A stretch of DNA of 36,369 nucleotides from contig PLXG01000247.1 in the NCBI GenBank assembly GCA_003153195.1, positions 18,003-54,371 on the forward strand, given 5' to 3'. Positions 1-7,087 of the stretch are shown piece after piece (position 1 is the first letter of the stretch; every line of letters starts with the position of its first letter). The translations under genes were made by a program, and so were the position numbers. Origin of the DNA: Myxococcales bacterium. GTDB lineage: Bacteria > Myxococcota_A > Polyangia > Palsa-1104. The notes beneath the pieces were generated by a model. The model saw only the letters and a list, made by a program, of their open reading frames with translations. It did no database searches and was not told where the DNA came from.

Positions 1-1
1 A

Positions 2-427
2 GTACCGATGATCATGACCGCGCACGTGGTCTATCCGTCGGTGGATGAAAAGCCGGCCACGCTCTCGTCGCGCTGGCTCACTGACATTCTGCGCAAAGAA
101 ATTGGGTTCGACGGCGTGATCGTGTCGGACGACTTCGACATGAAGGCGTTGGCTGGGCGCTGGCCGGTGGAAGAGACCATCGTGCAGAGTCTATTGGCCG
201 GAGCGGATGCGTTTCTTTTGTGTCGCGATCCGGAGGTTCAGGCTCGCGCCGAAGCTGCGCTCGAAAGCGCGGCGGCGAAAGATGCCAAGGTTCGGGCGCG
301 CGTCGAAGAGAGCGCCGCACGGCTGGAACGATTTCGCCGTTCGCTGGTCGTGCCGCCGCCCGCAGGTGAGTGGCGCGCGCTTCCGCTCGACGCACACCAG
401 AGTCTCGCCGACCGATTTCGCGTCTAA
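2..427 (+). CDS. nagZ: Beta-N-acetylhexosaminidase, GH3 family (3' part only)
   Basis: The reading frame is open at the left edge of the window, so only the C-terminal ~141 residues are present. The visible part has the GH3 hexosaminidase signature: MTAHVVYP, then a PATLS segment, then GFDGVIVSDDFDMKA, in which the first Asp of SDD is the expected nucleophile. It is followed by the usual helical segment (LLAGADAFLLC). NagZ enzymes remove GlcNAc from GlcNAc-anhydroMurNAc-peptides during peptidoglycan recycling. The N-terminal part, including the KHFPGHG-type motif carrying the His general acid, lies outside the window. The stop codon (425-427) directly abuts the stop of the convergent gene with no spacer. 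Family assignment is firm; the exact substrate is inferred, since other GH3 exo-hexosaminidases look alike in this segment. Confidence 0.85.
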   Translation, partial: VPMIMTAHVVYPSVDEKPATLSSRWLTDILRKEIGFDGVIVSDDFDMKALAGRWPVEETIVQSLLAGADAFLLCRDPEVQARAEAALESAAAKDAKVRARVEESAARLERFRRSLVVPPPAGEWRALPLDAHQSLADRFRV

Positions 428-2596
428 CTACTTCCGTCGCAAGAGCAGCGCTTCGCCTAGCAGCAGCAGCAGCAGTGCGGCGCCGAGTGCGTGCCACAGC
501 TCGACCTTGCGTCGGGGCGTCTCCGCGCTCTTGGCCGAAGTGCCTTTGGTTTGTGCCAGCGCCGCCAACTTGTCGGCGGACAGTCGCGTGGGATCGGACT
601 CGGTGGGCTCGACGTTCACCGCAAAAGACAGTGCCGGCCGCGCCCTCACCACGCCATCCGATCCGGCCACCGAGACACGATAGAGTCCCGGTTCATCGGT
701 GGCACCGAAGCTCAAACGTTCGCGCCCCATCACGTGATCGCGATCGAACGAATGCTGTTTGCCGGACGGCATGGTCACTTCCACCCGCTGATCGCCTTTG
801 GACAGTGGAATCTCGTGCCGGTCGCCCACCGAGATCGCCGACTGACTGTCCTCCATCGGTGCATGCGCTAGGTAACGAACCACTTGACGCATGAGCGGCA
901 AGAACGCCGGCTGAATTGCCAAGTCGTTCCAGTCGCGATCAAGCGTCGAAGCGAAGATCATCACGCGACCGTCTCGCACTTTTTTCTCGATCAGTAGCGG
1001 CGCTCCGTTTTCCAAGCTCATGAGCGTCTGACGCTCGTCGGCCGCCGCCGGATTGGGGGGAACCGGACGAAATAGCGCGTAGCGGGCGAACCGTGCCGCC
1101 TTCAGGGTCTCTTCGCTCTCTGGTGTGTTGAACGGCTCCAGTACTGGATGTCGATGTTCGAACCGTTCCAATCGCTCGCCGCCTTCGAGGTGACGGGTGT
1201 CGTCGCCAACACGAACCGAATCGACGGCGCGAATGGTCTGCAGCGGTTGCGGCAGAAGTTCGCCCAACGTCTGATCGTAGACGTCGGCATCGACGTTGTC
1301 GCCGAGCGAAATGAAGAGCCCGCCTCCGTGGGTTACGAAATCCCGCAGCGGGGCGGCGCTCGGCGATTTGACGTTGCAAAGAAAGATCACGTCGAAATGC
1401 GAGAGCGCCTGCCTTTCGAGCTCGTCGGGCGTGATGGTGGTGAACTCCAGCTGCGCGCCGTCCTCTCCCGGCCGCAGCGCCGCCTCCAAATAGAAGAGCT
1501 CGTCGTCACGTCGGACTGTGCGCGGATCGCCGTCGACCAAAAGCACGCGCAGATTGCGCCCGATTTCGACTCGCGCATGTCTTCGATCGTCGCCGGGAAG
1601 CGCGTCCGGCTCGAGCTCCACCGAGACATCGTGTGCGCCAGTCTCGCTTTCGGCGGCGGCGGTGGCGGCACCGGCGGTTGTTTGCGAAGCGGCGGCGAAG
1701 CTGTGAAAGAAACGCTTGAGCGTCTTTTGTCGCGGCGGAACGTCGACGAAACCTTTGGCCACCGCGACGCCATCGGCGTGCAGCGTCACTGGAACTTCCT
1801 TGGCCGCCAGGTCGGAGAAATTGGCAACCTCGACGGTGATGCGCACTCCGCGCGGGCCGAGATGGCTGGCGGGCTCGACCTTCAGATCGGTGATGGCGCG
1901 ATTGCCGAGTGTGCTGCCATCGGTGACGTCCACCGGCACGATCTCGGGGCCGGCCCCGGGCGACCAGGGCAGATCGCTGGCGAATCCGTGCGCAGCCAGA
2001 TCGGAAACCAGATAGATGCGCCGATCGCTGCGTGTCGCGGTCTCGAGAATCTGCGCCGCCCTGCGCATGGCGGCGGTCAGATCGGTGGCGTGATAGGTAG
2101 GACCGACCTGCGCGATGGCGCGATCGAGTCGAGCCCGATCGGCGGTGAGATCGACGATGGGTGTGCCGCCTCCTCGCGATCCGAGGATGACTGCCGCTTC
2201 AGCCCCTCGCCCGAAGTTGCGAACGATCTGACGGGCTCGGGTTCGCGCTTCGGAGAGCAGCGGATGTCCGTCGTGCGTGAGCGACATGGAGAGCGAATCG
2301 TCGATGACGATCACCGCGCTCTGCGAGCCCATCACTTGGGCCGGCAATTTCGAGTCGGTTTCGAAAAACGGCTTCGACAAGATGAGAGGTACCGCGGCGA
2401 TGGCCGCCGCCCGCAGCGAGAGCAACAGAAAATGACGAATCCGGGTCCGCTGCGCCACGCGCCTCTCCGCGCGCCGCAACATTTCGATGGGACCGAAGCG
2501 CAGTACCTTGGCTCGCTGTTTTCCGATCAGATGGATGACCAGCGGCACCGCGAACAGGACGCAGAAGGCCGCGAACGCTGGACGCAGAAAGCTCAC
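428..2596 (-). CDS. BatA-like membrane protein with VWA domain
   Basis: 722 residues. The first ~80 residues have the BatA/aerotolerance N-terminal pattern: a membrane segment (residues 8-24), the LRFGPIEMLRR stretch, then a second hydrophobic segment (56-74). A von Willebrand A-like domain follows, with a complete MIDAS motif DDSLS at 99-103. Around residues 350-430 there is a glutamine-amidotransferase-like fold segment (VLLVDGDP; later GGGLFISLGD), as in many BatA-type proteins with DUF4159-like regions. A single helix and the basic tail LLLRRK close the protein (about 697-722). It is the last gene of a minus-strand run and overlaps the DUF58 gene by 4 bases. MoxR-VWA systems are thought to act as metal-dependent chaperone-like complexes at the membrane; the client is unknown here. 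The start ATG lies in the overlap and fits the membrane segment. Confidence 0.85.
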   Translation of the reverse strand: MSFLRPAFAAFCVLFAVPLVIHLIGKQRAKVLRFGPIEMLRRAERRVAQRTRIRHFLLLSLRAAAIAAVPLILSKPFFETDSKLPAQVMGSQSAVIVIDDSLSMSLTHDGHPLLSEARTRARQIVRNFGRGAEAAVILGSRGGGTPIVDLTADRARLDRAIAQVGPTYHATDLTAAMRRAAQILETATRSDRRIYLVSDLAAHGFASDLPWSPGAGPEIVPVDVTDGSTLGNRAITDLKVEPASHLGPRGVRITVEVANFSDLAAKEVPVTLHADGVAVAKGFVDVPPRQKTLKRFFHSFAAASQTTAGAATAAAESETGAHDVSVELEPDALPGDDRRHARVEIGRNLRVLLVDGDPRTVRRDDELFYLEAALRPGEDGAQLEFTTITPDELERQALSHFDVIFLCNVKSPSAAPLRDFVTHGGGLFISLGDNVDADVYDQTLGELLPQPLQTIRAVDSVRVGDDTRHLEGGERLERFEHRHPVLEPFNTPESEETLKAARFARYALFRPVPPNPAAADERQTLMSLENGAPLLIEKKVRDGRVMIFASTLDRDWNDLAIQPAFLPLMRQVVRYLAHAPMEDSQSAISVGDRHEIPLSKGDQRVEVTMPSGKQHSFDRDHVMGRERLSFGATDEPGLYRVSVAGSDGVVRARPALSFAVNVEPTESDPTRLSADKLAALAQTKGTSAKSAETPRRKVELWHALGAALLLLLLGEALLLRRK

Positions 2597-3501
2597 CTGA
2601 GCACTTGTCGCCAGGGACCGTTCAGAAATTCCAGCAGTACTTCCGATGGTGGGCGCGAAGTGTCCACTAGATGGTACTCGACGTCTCCCTCGGCCAGGCT
2701 CTGTCGGTGCCCTTCGATGAAGGCCGCCATCTCCTTCAAGTAAGCGCGTCGGACGTCGGCCGGGTCAGCCAAGATCTTGCCGTCTTCTTCCAGCGATTCG
2801 AACCAGGTCGAGCCGTCGAAGGGCAGGGTGAGCTCATCGTGGTCGAGTAGATGAAATACCACCACGTCGTGATTGCGCGCGCGCAGTCCGCGTAGAAGAT
2901 GTCGCACGTCGTCGGTGCCGCGGGTGGTGTTGGTAGTGAGCAAAAGGTCTGACATCACGACGATCAGCGATCGCCTTTGCGCGACTTCCGACAGGTAGCT
3001 CAGCGCCAGACCGAGATCGGTTTTTCCAGTCGCTTCGAGATCGCCAAAGGCTTCCAACAGGCTCGCCATGTGTCCACCCCGCGATCGCGGCGGAACGAAC
3101 GCGCGCAGTCGCTCGGCAAACGCCACCAGTCCCACCTGATCTTGCTGACGGAGCAGTAGGTAGGCGATGGCGCTCGACAGCGTGCGCGCGTACTCGAGCT
3201 TGGAGACGCCGCCTTTGTCGTTCTTGTACGACATCGAGCCGGAGGTGTCGCAGAGAAGATAGGTGCGAAGCTCGGTCTCCTCCTCGAAGCGTTTTACATA
3301 ATATTTGTCGAACTTGCCGTAGGCCTTCCAGTCGATGTGCTTGATCTCGTCGCCGGCGGTGTACTCTTTGTGCTCGGCGAACTCCACCGACGAGCCGTGG
3401 TGCGGCGAATGATGCAAACCGGCCAGTGCGCCTTCGACCACGGTGCGCGCCCGCACCTCGAGGTTTTCGATCTTGGCGAGGGTCGCGGGGTCGAGCATCA
3501 C
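2593..3501 (-). CDS. DUF58 protein (VWA-like, MoxR partner)
   Basis: 302 residues, soluble. The hallmark DUF58 stretch is present at residues 41-75 (FAEHKEYTAGDEIKHIDWKAYG and on to YYVKRFEEE). It leads into a VWA MIDAS motif DTSGSM (85-90), with a further acidic metal-site segment later (LIVVMSDLL). DUF58 proteins are encoded beside MoxR ATPases in many bacteria and are taken to bind clients or partner VWA proteins. The gene overlaps its upstream neighbour moxR by 4 bases (3498-3501) and the downstream BatA-like gene by 4 bases (2593-2596), so the three are very probably translationally coupled. The protein begins MM, and either Met is possible; the outer one gives the ATGA overlap. Confidence 0.9.
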   Translation of the reverse strand: MMLDPATLAKIENLEVRARTVVEGALAGLHHSPHHGSSVEFAEHKEYTAGDEIKHIDWKAYGKFDKYYVKRFEEETELRTYLLCDTSGSMSYKNDKGGVSKLEYARTLSSAIAYLLLRQQDQVGLVAFAERLRAFVPPRSRGGHMASLLEAFGDLEATGKTDLGLALSYLSEVAQRRSLIVVMSDLLLTTNTTRGTDDVRHLLRGLRARNHDVVVFHLLDHDELTLPFDGSTWFESLEEDGKILADPADVRRAYLKEMAAFIEGHRQSLAEGDVEYHLVDTSRPPSEVLLEFLNGPWRQVLR

Positions 3502-4532
3502 AGCGCTTGCGAGTCGAGGAGCTTTTCGATCAGCCGCGGCGTTTTGACGCCTTCGGCCTCTGCATGGAAGTTGGTGATGAGTCGGTGTTGCAACGTCGGC
3601 ACCGCCAGCGCGCGAACATCTTCCACGGATGCGGCCGGCCGACCTTCGAGGATCGCCTTCGCCTTGGCTCCGAGAATGAGGAACTGCGAGGCGCGCGGAC
3701 CGGCGCCAAATGAAAGATTGTCACGAATGAAATCGAGACCGGTGGTCGCGCCCTTGGCCGGTGGCCGGGTTGCGCGCACCAAATCGACGGCATATTTGAC
3801 GACATGATCGGCGGCCGGCACGCGCAGCACCAGGTCTTGCAGCGCCAAGATTCGCTCGGGCGAGAGCACTTTTTTCAGTATCGGCTTGAACGCTGAAGTG
3901 CCCTGCTTGACGATCTCGACCTCTTCTTCCGCCGACGGATAGCGCACATCAACTTGAAACATGAAGCGATCGAGCTGCGCTTCCGGCAGCGGATAGGTTC
4001 CTTCTTGCTCGATCGGATTTTGCGTGGCGAACACTAGAAACGGCGCCGGCAAAATATGCGTCTGTCCGCCTGCGCTCACCCGTTGCTCTTGCATCGCTTG
4101 CAAAAGCGCGGCTTGGGTCTTCGGTGGCGTGCGATTGATCTCGTCGGCCAAGACGATATTGGCGAACACCGGTCCGCGAATGAAACGAAACACGCGCCGG
4201 CCGCTGGCCTGATCCTCTTCCAGCACATCGGTGCCAGTGATGTCCGACGGCATCAAATCGGGCGTGAACTGAATGCGATTGAAGCTGAGGTTCAAGACCT
4301 CCGACAGCGTGGAGATGAGCAACGTCTTGGCCAGTCCCGGAACGCCCACGAACAGACAGTGTCCGCGCGCGAACAGCGCGATGAGGAGGTGGTCGATGAC
4401 CTCGTTCTGTCCAATGATTCGTTTGGCGACTTCGGCTTTGATCTCGACGCGTGCGCGCGCGATCTCGGCCACTGCATCGACATCCGAGCGAATTTCCGTG
4501 GGGAGCGAAGCGACTTCTCGATCTGCGGTCAC
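3498..4532 (-). CDS. moxR: MoxR family AAA+ ATPase
   Basis: 344 residues, the usual MoxR length. Walker A is GVPGLAKT (63-70), Walker B is VLADE (127-131) and sensor 1 is ATQN (169-172). The MoxR-specific stretch after it ([19 protein letters not shown]) and a C-terminal lid domain complete the fold. The start is a GTG at 4532; the preceding bases contain TAGGT but no strong Shine-Dalgarno. It is the first gene of the MoxR/DUF58/BatA-like set. MoxR ATPases couple ATP hydrolysis to VWA-domain partners, in established cases for metal insertion or protein-complex maturation. The adjacent DUF58 and BatA-like genes are the obvious partners. What the complex matures in this organism cannot be told from sequence. 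Confidence 0.92.
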   Translation of the reverse strand: MTADREVASLPTEIRSDVDAVAEIARARVEIKAEVAKRIIGQNEVIDHLLIALFARGHCLFVGVPGLAKTLLISTLSEVLNLSFNRIQFTPDLMPSDITGTDVLEEDQASGRRVFRFIRGPVFANIVLADEINRTPPKTQAALLQAMQEQRVSAGGQTHILPAPFLVFATQNPIEQEGTYPLPEAQLDRFMFQVDVRYPSAEEEVEIVKQGTSAFKPILKKVLSPERILALQDLVLRVPAADHVVKYAVDLVRATRPPAKGATTGLDFIRDNLSFGAGPRASQFLILGAKAKAILEGRPAASVEDVRALAVPTLQHRLITNFHAEAEGVKTPRLIEKLLDSQAL

Positions 4533-4597
4533 CTACAGAGTGTGCCACAGCCGAGCCTGCAAGGCACGCGAGACAAAAGGCGTGGAAACGGTACGGA

Positions 4598-5410
4598 CTA
4601 GTTACAGTGGGAGCCGGTCTCACTGGCGTCAGCGCTGCAAGTTCCGTCGACGTCATCGCAGTTTTCGTAGAAGACGAAGCCGGCCTCATTGCATACCCAC
4701 CAGGTGTTGTCGTCGCCGCAAAATCCGGTTCCGTCGAGCGACTGGCAGTAATCGGCATTGTACTCCGAACAGGTGAGGTTCGTGTCATCGGTCGGCGTCA
4801 CGCTCGAGCTGCAGTCCATGGTCGAGCTCGAAGAAGAGTTGTTGTCGAAGGAGTCGTCGGCATTCGTGCAGCAATGCGCCTGATACAGGTAGCCGATGCA
4901 ATTGTAGCTGCAGTGACGAGCCTCGCCGCTCGAGTCGGCTTGGCCGCAATTGTCGGTGCCCAAGGTTCCGTCGCTGTAGCACCAAGCTGCCGACGAGGTG
5001 GTGTCGTCGCAGATGCCGTTATACCCTTCATCGAGGAAGTCGCTCGGACACAGCGGATCGCCGTCCGAATTGTAGGTGGGGGCGATCGATCCGCCGTCTA
5101 CGTTGGCGGTGCCCTTGCCCTTGGTGGCGTTGTCAACGATATCGAAGAGCAACTTGCCGAGCAGCTCGCCGCCGACTTCCGCGAGCGAATCGCCGCCGCT
5201 TTTGGCCGAAGCCATGTCGTTCTTGGGACGACCGCCATCGTGATGGACTGCGCCGTCCGGCACCGTGGTCACTTTGATCCCTAGATCATACGGCCCGTAG
5301 TTGATGGCTAAATCGGGCTTCTTGTTTTGGAAATTGCCGGGAGCCGCCATTTCGGCCGAACAAGCTGAAGCGGCCACCAGGATGAGCAGTGCGAGTTTGC
5401 GCATGTCCAT
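4598..5410 (-). CDS. Cys/Asp/Ser-rich secreted lipoprotein, function unknown
   Basis: About 270 residues from the ATG at 5410; a second ATG at 5404 and an upstream TTG at 5434 are alternatives, and none has a clear ribosome site. The N-terminus MDMRKLALLILVAASAC is a signal peptide ending in an imperfect lipobox (ASAC). The mature protein is low in basic residues and rich in Asp, Ser, Asn and Cys, with many spaced cysteines in the last ~170 residues (for example HCSYNCIGYLYQAHCC, YCQSLDGTGFCGD and a final SHCN), which suggests a disulphide-stabilised extracellular fold. I recognise no named family. It stands alone between the moxR set and the DUF4175/peptidase pair on the same strand. A pair of palindromes lies upstream, so it probably has its own promoter. 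Such Cys-rich lipoproteins are common in myxobacterial genomes (general knowledge). Confidence 0.7.
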   Translation of the reverse strand: MDMRKLALLILVAASACSAEMAAPGNFQNKKPDLAINYGPYDLGIKVTTVPDGAVHHDGGRPKNDMASAKSGGDSLAEVGGELLGKLLFDIVDNATKGKGTANVDGGSIAPTYNSDGDPLCPSDFLDEGYNGICDDTTSSAAWCYSDGTLGTDNCGQADSSGEARHCSYNCIGYLYQAHCCTNADDSFDNNSSSSSTMDCSSSVTPTDDTNLTCSEYNADYCQSLDGTGFCGDDNTWWVCNEAGFVFYENCDDVDGTCSADASETGSHCN

Positions 5411-5487
5411 CAACAGAGCGAGAATCGTTCCCAATAGCGCGGTAATAAAATCGAGTACTTATCGGCTATGTGGGGTCTCTTGTCCTG

Positions 5488-5520
5488 ACCGCTCGAGCGG
5501 TTATTGGGGGTAATTCCCCC
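5488..5520 (-). terminator. Pair of perfect hairpins between two minus-strand genes
   Basis: Two adjacent palindromes lie in the 114-base gap: ACCGCTCGAGCGGT at 5488-5501 (14-base perfect palindrome) and GGGGGTAATTCCCCC at 5506-5520 (5-bp stem, 5-base loop). They follow the stop of the peptidase-TPR gene (5525) on the minus strand and precede the Cys-rich lipoprotein. There is no long T-run, so a classical intrinsic terminator is not proven; they could also be an operator for the downstream gene. The string TAATTCCCC is repeated at 5511-5519 and 5526-5534. Confidence 0.45.
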
Positions 5521-5524
5521 GCGG

Positions 5525-7087
5525 CTAATTCCCCAGCTCGCGACAGGCGAGACCCTCCTGTTCGGCGCGGGCTTCGCCGCCCTGCCGAAAGATCTTTTCC
5601 AGCCCGCAATGCACTGCCGGATCGAAAGGATTGATGGCGTTTGCTGCGAGCAGGTACTCGACCGCCTTCTTGAGATCGCCGTTTTTGAGATAGGCCTCAC
5701 CCAAGGTGGCGTTCGGGCCGCTCAGCTCGGGATAGAGCGCCAGCGCGGGAATGGCCGCTTCGATCGCGCGCGCCGCATCGTCGAGCTCGAGATAGGTTCG
5801 CGCCAGCTTCGACGCGACGAGTGGATGTCCGACGCCGACGAGCGCCTGCGCCTTTTCGTACTCGCTCGCCGCCGCCCGCAATCGATGGCGCGCGCGCAGC
5901 ATTCCCCCGAGTCGCGCCAGCTTACGTGCCTTTTCCTCTTTGATCTGTCCGGCGTCTTCTTCGCCCTGCTTCTCGGCGTGTTTGAACTTGAGCTCAGTCG
6001 GTATGAGCCCGGGATGCGTCTTCAAATTTCGCCCGGCCAACCAAGTGCGCCAGTCATGTTGAAAATCTTCGAACGATCGCTTGGTCTCTTTCTCGATGGC
6101 CTGCGCGTCGCGCATGCCGGACTTCAGATCGGCGATGATCGCGCGCACGCCTTCCCAACCGATCTTCTCGTGCAAATATTCGATCGCGCTCTCGACCTCG
6201 GCAAAAGCCAGCGCCGCGTCCTCCTGCGACGGCAGCTTGGCCATCGACGGATACATTTCGGCGAAGGTGATGAAGTGTTTTTTCGCCAGCGCGCCGGCCA
6301 AAAGATTCTCCGCCGATGGTGGCATCGCGCCGCCTTCTGCATTTCGCCAACGCCGCTCTTCGTATTTCGCCAAACCTTCGTGGAGCCAGATCGGAACGGT
6401 GTTGAACGAAATGCGCGACACCACGAAGTGGGTGTATTCGTGGTTGAGCGTGTCGATCCAGGGATAGCCGGCCAAGAGCGCGCGCGGTGAGACGATCATC
6501 AATCGATTGAACTTGCAGAGCGCGATCGTCCCCGACGTCTCGATCTCTTGCAGCGTCAGCGTGGATACTTTCGCCAAATCGGAGATGTCACCGTAGATCT
6601 CGACGCGCACTGGCGAGCTCGGACGATCGTCAAAATCTCGGTTGAGCGCGTCGTACGCTTTGTCGAGCGCTTCGCCCGCGTAAGGGATGAGGAGCGCATC
6701 TTTTCCCGGTGCATAGTGAAAGATGAAATGGCCCTTGGGCGACGGTGTCGATACGAATCCGTGCGTAACCTCCGCGGTCGCCTGCGCCAGCGAGAGCATC
6801 TCCTTGACCTCGGCGCTGGCCCGCGGACTCTTCAGCTTGGGCAGGAGCTCGCGATATTCAGCGGCCGCTTCTTCGTACTGTCCCTGTTGAAACTTGATGG
6901 CGGCGGAGGCCATGGCGATGTCGGGATCGCTCGCCTTGGCTTTGCCCAGCGCGGAGAGCTCTTCGGCGGCCGCGTCGATCTGCCAGGCTTCGATCAATCG
7001 ATCCAATCGGTCCGACGCAGGTCGTGCCATCGCATGGTTCCCGTCCACAGCGCCCGCGAAGATCAGCAGAAGGAGGAGCTTTTTCAC
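5525..7087 (-). CDS. Secreted peptidase MA-like protease with TPR repeats
   Basis: 520 residues. A signal peptide (MKKLLLLLIFAGAVDGNHA) is followed by a short TPR-like helical region (about 25-105). A gluzincin metalloprotease domain comes next: HEYTH at 216-220 (two zinc His and the catalytic Glu) and LHEGLAKYEE about 15 residues later, where Glu237 is the expected third zinc ligand. The C-terminal ~150 residues are again TPR-like (LARTYLELDDAARAIEAA, then AYLKNGDLKKAVEYLLAANAINP). This domain order is typical of the peptidase MA family found in deltaproteobacteria. The gene overlaps the upstream DUF4175 gene by 4 bases, so the two are probably translated together and act in the periplasm. 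Substrate unknown. All expected catalytic residues appear intact. Confidence 0.82.
   Translation of the reverse strand: MKKLLLLLIFAGAVDGNHAMARPASDRLDRLIEAWQIDAAAEELSALGKAKASDPDIAMASAAIKFQQGQYEEAAAEYRELLPKLKSPRASAEVKEMLSLAQATAEVTHGFVSTPSPKGHFIFHYAPGKDALLIPYAGEALDKAYDALNRDFDDRPSSPVRVEIYGDISDLAKVSTLTLQEIETSGTIALCKFNRLMIVSPRALLAGYPWIDTLNHEYTHFVVSRISFNTVPIWLHEGLAKYEERRWRNAEGGAMPPSAENLLAGALAKKHFITFAEMYPSMAKLPSQEDAALAFAEVESAIEYLHEKIGWEGVRAIIADLKSGMRDAQAIEKETKRSFEDFQHDWRTWLAGRNLKTHPGLIPTELKFKHAEKQGEEDAGQIKEEKARKLARLGGMLRARHRLRAAASEYEKAQALVGVGHPLVASKLARTYLELDDAARAIEAAIPALALYPELSGPNATLGEAYLKNGDLKKAVEYLLAANAINPFDPAVHCGLEKIFRQGGEARAEQEGLACRELGN

Noticed and set aside
1148-2743. 531-codon plus-strand open frame
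   Set aside because: It is antisense to the BatA-like and DUF58 genes, which have clear motifs, and its own translation is Arg/Gly-rich without any family pattern.
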